From: Hirschia baltica ATCC 49814
Lineage (GTDB): Bacteria; Pseudomonadota; Alphaproteobacteria; Caulobacterales; Hyphomonadaceae
Length of the DNA: 64,000 nucleotides
Assembly (NCBI RefSeq): GCF_000023785.1
Contig: NC_012982.1
Span: forward strand, 930,001 to 994,000
Direction of reading: 5' to 3'
Shown: positions 1 through 8,406 of the stretch, piece after piece
Numbering within the stretch: position 1 is the stretch's first letter
Layout: every line of letters starts with the position of its first letter
Notes under the pieces: generated by a model
Told to the model about the DNA's origin: nothing
Database searches by the model: none
The model's input: only the letters and a program-made list of their open reading frames with translations
Made by a program: the position numbers and the translations under genes

Positions 1-872
1 AAAGTTTCACCACGGATTCTGCCAGAAACTGAAAACGAAGGAATAAATTCATAGGCAGCCCATGCTGTTGCTTCAAATTTGTTCCCCAATGAATAGTTCT
101 CATCATTTTCATTTAACCGAATAACGGCACTTGCTTGACCACCTAAACTCCATTGTCCTTTGAGGGTACGTGCTGTGATGGATGGCTTTAGGTCAAATGT
201 TCCTGAACCCAATTGCATTGCATACGGTGAACGTAGCGTGGGCTGCATATTCATAGGTGTGAGAACTTGCGCTGACTCTTCAATTGAACCAGTCGGCAAG
301 GAAAGACTTAAACCAACATTGAATTGCTGGTGGGGTGTTTTACCTTCATCTAAGCCAATGATTGCACCAATGGTTGTGTCCCCGAAGCCAGATGTCTCAA
401 CGTTGAATTCTCCAAGGATATTGGTTCCCATTCCGCCCATATACGTGGTGTGGTTCATGTCATTTGTTGTGTACATGCCCATAGCCATTAGTGTGATGCG
501 GTCTGATAGACCATACATGCCACCGACCATGTGCATTTTCATTCTCATATCGTTTGGCACAACGCGCAAAGTAGGCGGCATAGAAGGCATACCAGCAAAT
601 TTATTGGGAATGGTGGTGACTATTTCTTCATTGGAAAGTGAGTCTGTGCCGTTTCTATTGCCTTCCATATCCATGTACATAAAGCGATAGGAGGTCATCC
701 ATTCACCTTTTTTGTGGCGATGGTCCGCCATAACACCGATAGGGGCATGGTCCGTGGCGTAATTTACCTTACCGCCATCACCATCATGGGCGAAAGCAGG
801 CGCTGAAATGGAAACACAAAGCGCGATTGCACTTGCAGATAGTTTTGAAATACGTGTCATTTGAATTCTCAT
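1..872 (-). CDS. Met/His-rich outer-membrane-like protein, transporter type (partial)
   Basis: This reading frame is open from the ATG at 872 to the window edge, so the C-terminus is missing. It begins with a signal peptide ending in AFAHDG and continues with a Met- and His-rich mature region (GVMADHRHKKGEW, MYMDMEGNR, MGMYTTNDMNHTTYMGGMG). The later part has the alternating pattern of a beta-barrel (GDTTIGAIIGLDEG, NVGLSLPTGSIEES). This resembles the phenol MetA-degradation-like transporter family often found in copper-responsive loci; the copper link is inferred from Met/His content and from the neighbouring small DUF2946-like gene. A second in-frame ATG lies at 860; neither start has a strong ribosome binding site. 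The plus-strand open frame over the same DNA is a shadow. Confidence 0.7.
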   Translation of the reverse strand, partial: MRIQMTRISKLSASAIALCVSISAPAFAHDGDGGKVNYATDHAPIGVMADHRHKKGEWMTSYRFMYMDMEGNRNGTDSLSNEEIVTTIPNKFAGMPSMPPTLRVVPNDMRMKMHMVGGMYGLSDRITLMAMGMYTTNDMNHTTYMGGMGTNILGEFNVETSGFGDTTIGAIIGLDEGKTPHQQFNVGLSLSLPTGSIEESAQVLTPMNMQPTLRSPYAMQLGSGTFDLKPSITARTLKGQWSLGGQASAVIRLNENDENYSLGNKFEATAWAAYEFIPSFSVSGRIRGET

Positions 873-878
873 ACTTTT

Positions 879-896
879 CTCGCTTTATCGAGCGAG
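879..896 (-). promoter_or_regulatory. short perfect hairpin in the leader of the Met/His-rich gene
   Basis: CTCGCT (879-884) and AGCGAG (891-896) are perfect inverted arms with a six-base loop. On the minus strand the stem ends 6 bases before the ATG at 872, so a folded leader would lie where a ribosome binding site is expected. The role is unknown; it could equally be chance. Confidence 0.25.
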
Positions 897-916
897 TTAG
901 ATTTTTACGGTGAGGT

Positions 917-1282
917 TTAAATCCAAAGCAGAGCTGGTGGGCCACGCGCAGGAAGCGGTGGAGACGTTGAATAAATAAAAGCAACATCTTTAGGGTGAAT
1001 GCCACCCGAAGATGGGATCACTTGAAGAATTATATCTTGTTTGAGGGAAGCAGAGTTAAGAGTCCAGTGTGTTAGGGACGCGTACTCACAAGAAGTGCTG
1101 TCATCAGAATTTTGATGATCTTCGATCGAGTCTAAAAATTTGCCAGTTGTGATGTCGAGTTTTGCAAAACGGTCATTATGGCCGCCACCACAAATTTTTA
1201 CACGAATGAGATTGTCAGGGTCTGTCTCGACCATATAGCCGTCAGCTATTGTTGCATTCAGGGCAACAAAGCACATCGTCAA
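917..1282 (-). CDS. small secreted protein, DUF2946-like
   Basis: The product is about 121 residues. The C-terminal LPARGPPAL is typical of DUF2946 proteins, which are small periplasmic proteins of unknown function often next to copper or TonB genes; the KICGGGHND segment also fits. The given start is a TTG (1282) without a ribosome binding site. The frame continues upstream to about 1345 through KHKIRFIALL, which together with MCFVALNATIA makes a much better signal peptide, but that stretch has no ATG, GTG or TTG, only CTG (1339) and ATT codons. The true start is therefore unresolved: non-canonical initiation, a sequence error, or a decayed start. It ends 45 bases before the Met/His-rich gene on the same strand, so the two are probably cotranscribed. 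Confidence 0.6.
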   Translation of the reverse strand: MTMCFVALNATIADGYMVETDPDNLIRVKICGGGHNDRFAKLDITTGKFLDSIEDHQNSDDSTSCEYASLTHWTLNSASLKQDIILQVIPSSGGIHPKDVAFIYSTSPPLPARGPPALLWI

Positions 1283-1445
1283 TAACGCGATGAAGCGGAT
1301 CTTATGTTTTGTGATTAACTGAATTTCACATACTTTCAGAATGAGTTGAGGCGCTCTCTAGCATCCTAAATCATTCATGATAAGTGCGATAAAACGCGCA
1401 TCCATATTTGAACAATACTCGTGGTCTGGAAAAGGCCAGCATTGT

Positions 1446-2087
1446 TTATAAAAGTGCGACTATTTCAGCTTTGAGTTCGGGGAGGCCGATGTTTTTTTCT
1501 GCCGATGTAAGCATGATGCGAGGGTGGGCCGCTGGATTTTTTTTAATTGCAACAACAGCGTCATCAATTACTTTGTCTAGCTCTGATTTTTTGAGCTTAT
1601 CAGCTTTTGTTAGAACGATCTGATAATTTAAGGCTGCGCGATCGAGAACTTTCATGATGCCTCTATCAACATCTCCAACACCGCGACGGCTATCAATGAG
1701 CAAAAATACGCGTTGTAAATTTGTGCGTCCGCGAAGATAGGTTTGGGTGAAATTTGTCCATTTATCGACGACGGCTTTGGGTGCTTTTGCAAAACCATAG
1801 CCGGGAAGGTCCACCACATATAGAGCTTCAAGAATGGTAAAGAAGTTTATCTCTTGTGTGCGCCCCGGTTGGCCAGAAGCGCGTGCGAGTTGTTTGCGGT
1901 TGAACAAAGCGTTGATGAGAGAAGATTTTCCAACATTAGAGCGGCCAGCAAATGCGATTTCAGGGCGATCAGCTGGGGGAAGGCCCTGCATGTTTACGAC
2001 ACCTTTGACGAAATTGACCTCAGACGCAAAGAGTTTGCGGCCATCTTCTATTTGTAGGGCTGGGTATTCGTATTCATCGCTCGTCAT
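1446..2087 (-). CDS. engB: ribosome biogenesis GTP-binding protein EngB/YihA/YsxC
   Basis: This 213-residue TRAFAC GTPase assists assembly of the large ribosomal subunit in the cytoplasm. Visible motifs are the P-loop GRSNVGKSSL near residue 48, the switch region around QPGRTQEI, G3 in DLPGYGFAK, G4 as TKAD and G5 as TSAEK. The length is normal for the family. It is the last gene of the rpmH-rnpA-yidC-engB run on the minus strand and is separated from yidC by a strong hairpin. The ATG at 2087 begins MTSDEYEYP. Confidence 0.95.
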   Translation of the reverse strand: MTSDEYEYPALQIEDGRKLFASEVNFVKGVVNMQGLPPADRPEIAFAGRSNVGKSSLINALFNRKQLARASGQPGRTQEINFFTILEALYVVDLPGYGFAKAPKAVVDKWTNFTQTYLRGRTNLQRVFLLIDSRRGVGDVDRGIMKVLDRAALNYQIVLTKADKLKKSELDKVIDDAVVAIKKNPAAHPRIMLTSAEKNIGLPELKAEIVALL

Positions 2088-2105
2088 TTAGTGGCTCGAT
2101 TATGT

Positions 2106-2143
2106 CGTTTAGAAAAAGAGAACGGGGCCAGATGGCCCCGTTC
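2106..2143 (-). terminator. intrinsic terminator after yidC
   Basis: A perfect 10-bp stem (2120-2129 paired with 2134-2143, core GGGGCC/GGCCCC) with a four-base loop is followed on the minus strand by CTCTTTTTCT. It lies 40 bases beyond the yidC stop and just before engB, so engB either has its own promoter or depends on read-through. Confidence 0.75.
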
Positions 2144-2182
2144 AAATTGGCTTGTTTTTTAGAGTACGTCTACTCTTTAGGG

Positions 2183-3985
2183 CTATTCGGCTGGTTCTTC
2201 ACTTTTGCCGAATTTAGCTTTGATGAATTTATCAAACTGTGTCTCCACACCATTTTTGCGCATAATGTAATATTGTTGCGCAATGGATAGAATGTTTGAC
2301 CATGTCCAGTAAATAACTAGGCCTGCTGCAAATCCTGCAAAAATAAACGTGAATACGATTGGCAGGAATTGCATCATCATACGCTGTGTTGGGTCTGGCG
2401 GCGGTGCGTTCAAGTTTTGCAAGAGCCACATGGTGAAACCATATAGAATTGGTAAAACACCGATTGATAAAGCACCAATAAGAGGAAGGCTGGAAGGATC
2501 AAATGGAAGCGCACCAAACAAATTTAAGAATGAGGTTGGATCTGGTGCTGAAAGGTCCTTGATCCATCCAAAGAATGGTTCGTGGCGCATTTCTAGCGTT
2601 ACAAACAAGGTTTTGTAGAGGCCGTAGAACACAAACATTTGCGGGATGAGAGGCAAACAACCAGAGAATGGGTTGGCTTTTTCCCGCTTGTATAATTCCA
2701 TTGTTTCTTTTTGTTGGCGTTCTTTATCGTCAGCCCACTTCTTTTTGATCTCTTCCATTTGCGGCATAAGCTTACGCATTTTCGCCATGGAAGCGTATGC
2801 TTTGTTTTGAATAGGGAAGAAGGCCAATTTGACGATGACCGTCAGCGCGAGGATTGCTAAACCAAAATTGCCAAACCAACTGTTGAAATGGCTAAGTAGC
2901 CAGAAAAAAGGCTTCGTGAAAAACCAGAAATTTCCCCAATCAACGGCATCGGTAAAGCGTGGAATAGCTTCCTGTCCTGTTGCGCCTTGTTGGTAGGCAT
3001 CAAGCACTTCAACACGCTTGGCGCCTGCAAATATACGCTGAGAATAGCTTGCGGTTTGACCCGGTTCAATCGCGCGGTCTGTTCCTTCAATTGAAGCGAC
3101 ATATGTTGGGCGCAGGCCATCCATAACAACCTTTGACTGGACTGCGACGTTTTCAGTTTGGGCTGGAATGAAAGCTGTCATCCAGTATTTCTGGGTTAAT
3201 CCAATCCAGCCACCTTGGGACGTGTAAGCAAGGGCTTTGCCTTTATCAAGGTTTTTGTATTTTTGAAGCTTGAGTTTGTTGCCAGCCATTCCGACAGCAC
3301 CTTCGTGAAGGATGTAGAATGGTTTCCAGTCGTCTGGCATTCCAAACTGACGCATAAAACCAAATGGACGAATGGAAAGTGTTTCAGAGCTATTGTTCGT
3401 CACAGTGTCGGTGTATGTGAACATATAATTGTCATCGACTTCTATCTTACGAGAGAACGACAATTGAGTTGTTTCATAGCCTAATGTTATTGGAGTGGAA
3501 GGTGTCAGTGTGGAACCGGCTGTTTGCTTCCATAGTGTGCTAACGCCAGGCAAGCGGTCCGCATCACCGCGCCACCCTAAAGCAGCATAGTAAGCGCCTT
3601 TGGATCCTTGAGGTGATAGAAGGTGTACTTCTTCTGTTTTTTCAATTGTTTCAAAGTGGCGCTTCATGGACAAATCATCCAAGCGTGCACCTTTTAAGGA
3701 TATTGAACCATCGACACTGGAAGCATCAAAATCAATGCGGCCACCATTTGATGTGTCTGTAAGAATTTCAGCACGGTCTACAGGTGCGGCACTGGCCGTT
3801 GTGTCAACACTTCCTGATGAAACTGAAGGTGCGGCAATCGCAGCCTGCGCTTGAGCTTCCAAGCGGGCTTGTTCCTGCGCTTTTTGCTGAGGTCCCCAGA
3901 TAAAGAATTGAGATAGAGCCATGACGCAGAGGACAAGGCCAATGCCAATCATAAAACTTTTTTGGTCTTGTGGTTGCTGCTGCAT
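2183..3985 (-). CDS. yidC: membrane protein insertase YidC (Oxa1 family)
   Basis: The product is 600 residues, usual for Gram-negative YidC. It inserts and folds inner-membrane proteins with or after SecYEG. An N-terminal membrane anchor (SFMIGIGLVLCVMALSQFF) is followed by a low-complexity Ala/Gln linker and the large periplasmic domain. From about residue 350 comes the conserved Oxa1 core, including FGLAILALTVIVKLAFFP, the cytosolic KMRKLMPQMEEIKKKW segment, the NPFSGCLPLIPQM loop and the final hydrophobic segments. It sits between rnpA and engB. No yidD gene is present in the 46 bases between it and rnpA. Confidence 0.97.
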   Translation of the reverse strand: MQQQPQDQKSFMIGIGLVLCVMALSQFFIWGPQQKAQEQARLEAQAQAAIAAPSVSSGSVDTTASAAPVDRAEILTDTSNGGRIDFDASSVDGSISLKGARLDDLSMKRHFETIEKTEEVHLLSPQGSKGAYYAALGWRGDADRLPGVSTLWKQTAGSTLTPSTPITLGYETTQLSFSRKIEVDDNYMFTYTDTVTNNSSETLSIRPFGFMRQFGMPDDWKPFYILHEGAVGMAGNKLKLQKYKNLDKGKALAYTSQGGWIGLTQKYWMTAFIPAQTENVAVQSKVVMDGLRPTYVASIEGTDRAIEPGQTASYSQRIFAGAKRVEVLDAYQQGATGQEAIPRFTDAVDWGNFWFFTKPFFWLLSHFNSWFGNFGLAILALTVIVKLAFFPIQNKAYASMAKMRKLMPQMEEIKKKWADDKERQQKETMELYKREKANPFSGCLPLIPQMFVFYGLYKTLFVTLEMRHEPFFGWIKDLSAPDPTSFLNLFGALPFDPSSLPLIGALSIGVLPILYGFTMWLLQNLNAPPPDPTQRMMMQFLPIVFTFIFAGFAAGLVIYWTWSNILSIAQQYYIMRKNGVETQFDKFIKAKFGKSEEPAE

Positions 3986-4031
3986 GTTGGCGCGTTCTCT
4001 ACTTCTTCTAGTTCAGTTTTATTATTTGCGT

Positions 4032-4535
4032 TCAGCGCTTTTTATTGCGTTGATTGCCATAACGATTTGGTTTCGGGTCAGGTGGATCACCTGATAGAAT
4101 TTTCTGACGCAGGCTTAGCAATGCGCTTTCTACATCGTCAAGCAATCCATCCCATTGTCGGGTCGCTGTGTCACGTCTTGCTATAAACACATAGTCCACG
4201 TCAGCAAGGGCATGTTTGTACATTAATTGACTGCTAGCTTCTCGAAGGCGTCGTTTTGCGCGATTTCTAACGACAGCGCCACCTATTTTTTTTGTTGCTG
4301 TAAAACCTGCACCTGCAATTTTCGGTGAAATGAGTTTGTTTACTGGTGTGTTTATGTTGTTTTGGGAAGGGGGATTTGTCACGGAATCTACTTGAAGGCT
4401 TAATCTAGGTCTTGCTTGAACAACGACTGAGCGTCGTCTTTCAGCATATCCTTTGGCCACAAACAAAAACGCGCGCCGAACGCGTAAGCGCTCGACGCGG
4501 TCAATTGTAGTCTCGTTCAGCGCCTCAGACGCCAT
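4032..4535 (-). CDS. rnpA: ribonuclease P protein component
   Basis: The protein subunit of RNase P binds the catalytic RNA and helps cleave 5' leaders from tRNA precursors. The family signature VVRNRAKRRLRE is intact near residue 90, preceded by GAGFTATKKIGGA. At 167 residues it is longer than the usual 110-125. The excess is a Ser/Asn/Pro-rich insertion (about residues 48-70) between the first beta strand region and the RNR motif, plus a basic Asp/Pro/Asn tail. It starts 6 bases after rpmH, the universal arrangement, so the genes are cotranscribed. Confidence 0.95.
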   Translation of the reverse strand: MASEALNETTIDRVERLRVRRAFLFVAKGYAERRRSVVVQARPRLSLQVDSVTNPPSQNNINTPVNKLISPKIAGAGFTATKKIGGAVVRNRAKRRLREASSQLMYKHALADVDYVFIARRDTATRQWDGLLDDVESALLSLRQKILSGDPPDPKPNRYGNQRNKKR

Positions 4536-4540
4536 CGGGC

Positions 4541-4675
4541 TTAAGCCGATAGCTTCTTACGGCCTTTCGCACGACGGCGGGCCAATACTTTCTGACCGTT
4601 AGCTGTAGCCATCCGCGAGCGGAAGCCATGGCGACGTTTGCGAACGAGGTTGCTTGGTTGAAATGTACGTTTCAC
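4541..4675 (-). CDS. rpmH: 50S ribosomal protein L34
   Basis: The reading frame encodes 44 residues beginning [20 protein letters not shown] and ending [12 protein letters not shown], a textbook L34. The start is GTG at 4675. It is followed directly by rnpA. L34 is a basic protein of the large ribosomal subunit. Confidence 0.97.
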   Translation of the reverse strand: MKRTFQPSNLVRKRRHGFRSRMATANGQKVLARRRAKGRKKLSA

Positions 4676-4877
4676 GGCTCACGCCCTCTAACAAAAAACT
4701 AGGTAATAAGAAGGAGCGGTTGCTATAGGTATGGGGCAAGTAAGTCAAGGGCCTTATGCCAAAAGTTTAGTCACAAGTCATTTCTCGTGGTTTCTCTTAC
4801 ACTCCTTTGTTTACCTTAGCTATTAGATGGTGCAAAAAGAGCCTGCTTGGGAAATACTAGGAGGGTGGTCACCATTC

Positions 4878-6710
4878 ATGGGCGCTAAACCAACGAATGA
4901 CATTGCAACGCGCGTGGAAACAGTCGGCTCCTTGATGGGACGAAGGTTGTTTCAACCTGCAAGCATTCAAAGAGATTTTAAATGGGAAGCTGCTAACTGC
5001 GTTGCGTTGTTTGAAGATATTTATCGTGTTTTTTCTGCTCACTATGACGTGGCCGAGGAAGATGATGATGATAATCTTTTGTCTTTGTCGCCGGATGATT
5101 TGCAAACAGGTGATCTATCTGGTGTCGCTCCAGAAATCGAAACGGTCATTGAAGGCCCTCCCAATGCGTACCTGCTGGGACCAATGTATCTTGCTCCTCC
5201 TAAAAATGGTGTAAGTGAAGTTTATGATGGCTTGCAGCGTTTAACGAGTTTGACAATTTTGCTGTCTGTTTTGCGTGATCGGGTTTCTCTTGTCTCGAAA
5301 GAGTGGGGGGATTGGATCCATGGTTTTGTTGAGGACGCTCAGTGGGGGTATCGTTTAACTTATCCTGTCAAAAGTCATAAAGAGACTGGTACAGCGCGTT
5401 GGTTGACTGAACTCGCGCAGAAGCGAGGCGAAAGTATTAAGTTTAGACGCAATCTAGAATCAAATACGCCGCGTGGCCGTGTAACACGTGCAATAAGAGA
5501 GTTCCGAAGGTTGACTCAGGACATGAGTGCAACAGAATTGACGGCTTTTGCCGAGTTCTTGATGACTCGCGTTCGGGTTGTTGCCATTCAAATCGAAGAC
5601 ATGCGGCTAGCACGTCAGGCATTCGTCACCTCCAATCAGCGCGGAGTGGCTCTTTCAGCGGTTGATATCTTAAAAGGTGTTCTTATGGACATCGCAGGCA
5701 ATGATGATCGCGCCCGTCAAGTCAAAGATGTGTGGGATCGTATTTCAACGACGCCCGACCTCGAGAATTTTATGAGCGCGGTGGATTATATTGAACGCCG
5801 TGAACAGCAAGGACCGTCTCATCTTGTTGAGTTTGGTGATTATCTTGCCGAAGCTCGTCCAGGTTTTGCTATTTTGGAATGGATGGAGCGTTTAGAAAGC
5901 CTGTCTCATGCATGGCGACTTTTGAAAACAGCTGTTTATGATCCTAAACAAGATCCGTTTGATGGGGATTTATGGCGTTTGGGATTGCAAAACTGGAATG
6001 AATGGAAGCCATTGGCGCTCCACTTTATTTTTGTTTATCAGCAGGCTCAATTGGAAAACAATAAGCGCCGGATGGATGTGGTTGAAAACCGTTTTTCAGA
6101 TTTTCACCGTCGTGCGATGGCAATTTCATTGGCTGGACTTGGGGCAAAAGCCCGACATGCGATTATTCGCCGTGCTATAGAACAATCAGAAGGGCTTACC
6201 GGAGATGGTAAGTCTAGAAATTGTATGTCTTTGAGTTATGGGGCGCTCCGCCTGAAACCGACTCAAAAGGACAGAGCATTACGTCAATTGTCGACGGGGT
6301 TTGATGATTATGAGGCCCGCGTTGCATTCTTGCGTTGGCTTGAGAGTTTGCATTGGACGCGGGAAGCATTGCCTGATTATGTCGCTGGCGGAACAGTTGA
6401 GCATGTGATGCCAACATCGCCTTCACCTGATGCCAAGCAATGGGCGATAGATTTCCCAGATCAAGATGCTCGCCTAGGATTGTGCAATATGTTGGGTAAT
6501 TTGATCTTGATTGATCGAGAAACAAATAACAAAGCGGGATCCGGTGATTTCTCTGAGAAAGTAAAGTTTTACAGAGAAATGAAACAGCCATTTGCTATGT
6601 CTGAAGAGGTCGCACAACTTAATAAATGGCGTCCTCAAGATATCGTTGCACGGTCTGAGCGTATGAGAGAGTTTGCAATTGAGCAACTGGATTGGGACGG
6701 CACGGAATAG
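4878..6710 (+). CDS. DUF262-DUF1524 fusion protein, GmrSD-like predicted type IV restriction nuclease
   Basis: This is a single-chain protein of about 610 residues. The N-terminal DUF262 (ParB/Srx-like nucleotide-hydrolysing) domain shows FQPASIQRDFKWE and, after YLLGPMYLAP, the motif YDGLQRLTSLTILL, where the usual DGQQR is DGLQR. The C-terminal DUF1524 HNH-type nuclease domain shows VEHVMP, then LGNLILIDRETNNKAG and SEKVKFY, which fit the catalytic His, Asn and Lys pattern. Family members such as GmrSD, BrxU and SspE cut modified phage DNA; that role here is inferred. The ATG at 4878 is preferred because AGGAGGG lies at 4859-4865; a longer frame begins at 4827 without a ribosome binding site. 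It stands alone, divergent from rpmH, with no methylase or other restriction gene nearby. Confidence 0.8.
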   Translation: MGAKPTNDIATRVETVGSLMGRRLFQPASIQRDFKWEAANCVALFEDIYRVFSAHYDVAEEDDDDNLLSLSPDDLQTGDLSGVAPEIETVIEGPPNAYLLGPMYLAPPKNGVSEVYDGLQRLTSLTILLSVLRDRVSLVSKEWGDWIHGFVEDAQWGYRLTYPVKSHKETGTARWLTELAQKRGESIKFRRNLESNTPRGRVTRAIREFRRLTQDMSATELTAFAEFLMTRVRVVAIQIEDMRLARQAFVTSNQRGVALSAVDILKGVLMDIAGNDDRARQVKDVWDRISTTPDLENFMSAVDYIERREQQGPSHLVEFGDYLAEARPGFAILEWMERLESLSHAWRLLKTAVYDPKQDPFDGDLWRLGLQNWNEWKPLALHFIFVYQQAQLENNKRRMDVVENRFSDFHRRAMAISLAGLGAKARHAIIRRAIEQSEGLTGDGKSRNCMSLSYGALRLKPTQKDRALRQLSTGFDDYEARVAFLRWLESLHWTREALPDYVAGGTVEHVMPTSPSPDAKQWAIDFPDQDARLGLCNMLGNLILIDRETNNKAGSGDFSEKVKFYREMKQPFAMSEEVAQLNKWRPQDIVARSERMREFAIEQLDWDGTE

Positions 6711-6809
6711 GTCGCATTGATCCTGTGAACTAACTTGTAAACTTTCAATCACACGCTTGTTAGCGATGGAAATAGTCTTGTGAAAAGGCATTTCACATAA
6801 AACCTGCTA

Positions 6810-6842
6810 TTGAGATAGTTCTAAAAATAAGGACTATCTCAA
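6810..6842 (+). promoter_or_regulatory. 12-bp hairpin enclosing the ribosome binding site of the DUF547 gene
   Basis: TTGAGATAGT (6810-6819) is the exact complement of ACTATCTCAA (6833-6842), and two further pairs extend the stem inward to a nine-base A-rich loop. The AAGGA ribosome binding site (6829-6833) lies across the loop and 3' arm, and the last base of the stem is the A of the ATG at 6842. Folding would mask translation initiation of the three-gene unit. No U-tract follows, so it is not a terminator. It may instead be a DNA operator. Confidence 0.5.
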
Positions 6843-7615
6843 TGCGTTTACCTGTTTTTTCAATTCTAAGCCTTGTACTTACTCTGATGATGCAGCCTGC
6901 AAAGGCGCAATCACATAAAGCTTGGACGCAATTATTGGGAAAGTATGTCCAGGAAAATAGTGATGGTATCAATCGTGTAGATTATGCGCGGTTGAAGGAG
7001 AGTGATTTAGATAGGCGTAAACTTCGAACTTATATTGAAGAGATTGCCCAGAGTGAAATTTTCAACAATGGAACAAGCGAACAAAGTTTTGCTGCATGGG
7101 CTAATCTGTATAACGCTTTGACAATTGAACTTGTTGTTAAAAATTATCCAGTCGATTCTATTCGTGACATTGGCGGAAACTTTATTTCGCGCGGACCTTG
7201 GAATAGGGATATCGTTGAAGTGGATGGCTCTAGTCTGAGCTTAAATGATATTGAACACAAGATATTGCGTAAGAAATGGAATGATCCTCGCGTCCATTAT
7301 GCAGTAAATTGTGCGTCAATCGGGTGTCCCAATCTTCAGAAGGCCGCTTGGGAAGCTGAGACTCTGGATATTGAATTGGACCGTGCTGCCGCAGAGTTTA
7401 TAAACCACCCTAGAGGCGTGGAAGTATTACCTGACGGTAGATTGAAACTTTCAAGTATATATCGTTGGTTTAAGGAGGACTTTGGCGACTCACAAGTTGG
7501 TTCGGTTATGCATTTGATGAAATTTGCATCGCCGTCGTTAGCGTCAAATTTATCAGCAGAGACTATGGTCAAATCATATCAATATGATTGGTCGCTCAAT
7601 GATATTAAAAAATAA
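6842..7615 (+). CDS. DUF547 domain-containing secreted protein
   Basis: The product is 257 residues with an N-terminal signal peptide ending QPAKAQ. The DUF547 core is clear: FAAWANLYNALTIELVVKNY, then LSLNDIEHKILR and the Cys-containing HYAVNCASIGCPNL. The biochemical function of DUF547 is unknown; some plant relatives carry a glutaredoxin or leucine zipper. It begins a tight unit with the TVP38-like protein 15 bases downstream and the disulfide oxidoreductase after that, an arrangement seen in other proteobacteria. The two close Cys residues and the oxidoreductase neighbour hint at a redox theme (inference). Confidence 0.85.
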   Translation: MRLPVFSILSLVLTLMMQPAKAQSHKAWTQLLGKYVQENSDGINRVDYARLKESDLDRRKLRTYIEEIAQSEIFNNGTSEQSFAAWANLYNALTIELVVKNYPVDSIRDIGGNFISRGPWNRDIVEVDGSSLSLNDIEHKILRKKWNDPRVHYAVNCASIGCPNLQKAAWEAETLDIELDRAAAEFINHPRGVEVLPDGRLKLSSIYRWFKEDFGDSQVGSVMHLMKFASPSLASNLSAETMVKSYQYDWSLNDIKK

Positions 7616-7630
7616 GAAAGCACGATCATT

Positions 7631-8386
7631 ATGAACGCAGTTTCAAAAGTTGATGAAAATACGAAATCAGGACCACATTTGCTTATAAGAATGTGGCCAA
7701 TATATATTATGGCGGTTGTGATCGCAGTTTTTATTGCCAATGGCTGGCATAAATTATTGTCGCTGGAAACATTGCAAACTCAACGTGAAGTGCTCACAAG
7801 TTTTGTATCTGAGAACCTGATTGTTGCTGTTTTCGCGTATCTGGCAATATACGCCTTTGCGACTTTGTTTATGATTCCTGGCGCGCTTTGGATAACTATC
7901 TCTGGCGGCTTTTTGTTTGGACTGGCCGGCGGGAGCATCCTAACTGTTATAGGAGCAACCCTTGGTGCGTCAGCATTGTTTTTTGCGGCGAAGACATCTT
8001 TAGGGACCGCATTGCAGGATAAGGCAGGGCCATTTGTGAAAAAGATGGAGGCTGGTTTTAAAGAAGATGCACTTTCTTATATGTTTGCACTTCGGTTTTT
8101 GCCAATTGTCCCTTTTCCTGTCGCTAATATTGCGCCGGCTATCCTAGGCGCAAAATATAGTCAGTATGCCCTGACAACTGCTCTAGGTATTATTCCGGGG
8201 GTTATTGCATACACTTGGATTGGTGCAGGATTGGGTGCAACATTTGACGCCGGGGAGACTCCTGATTTTGCAGGTGTCGCAAAAAATTTACTGCCTGCAT
8301 TGATTGCGTTGGGGATTGTTTCGCTCATACCGGTTGCGTGGAAAAAAATTGGGCCTAAATCTGCTGTTGTGGTTGATAGCGAATAA
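7631..8386 (+). CDS. TVP38/TMEM64 family (VTT domain) inner-membrane protein
   Basis: This 251-residue integral membrane protein has the VTT/DedA-related pattern: an N-terminal transmembrane helix (MWPIYIMAVVIAVFIANGW), a hydrophobic block around LAIYAFATLFMIPG, then the glycine-rich GGFLFGLAGGSILTVIGATLGA re-entrant segment and the conserved FALRFLPIVPFPVANIAPA. The family is implicated in lipid scrambling or small-molecule transport; the substrate here is unknown. It is the middle gene of the DUF547-TVP38-oxidoreductase unit, 20 bases before the next gene. Confidence 0.9.
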   Translation: MNAVSKVDENTKSGPHLLIRMWPIYIMAVVIAVFIANGWHKLLSLETLQTQREVLTSFVSENLIVAVFAYLAIYAFATLFMIPGALWITISGGFLFGLAGGSILTVIGATLGASALFFAAKTSLGTALQDKAGPFVKKMEAGFKEDALSYMFALRFLPIVPFPVANIAPAILGAKYSQYALTTALGIIPGVIAYTWIGAGLGATFDAGETPDFAGVAKNLLPALIALGIVSLIPVAWKKIGPKSAVVVDSE

Positions 8387-8406
8387 GAACTTCTAAGGAA
8401 TAAATC

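Noticed and set aside
160-690. Plus-strand open frame of 176 codons
   Set aside because: It is antisense to the minus-strand Met/His-rich gene, which has a signal peptide and coherent composition and is merely cut by the window edge.
4676-4826. Possible replication origin near rpmH
   Set aside because: No DnaA-box cluster, dnaA or CtrA-type sites were seen in the short rpmH upstream region.
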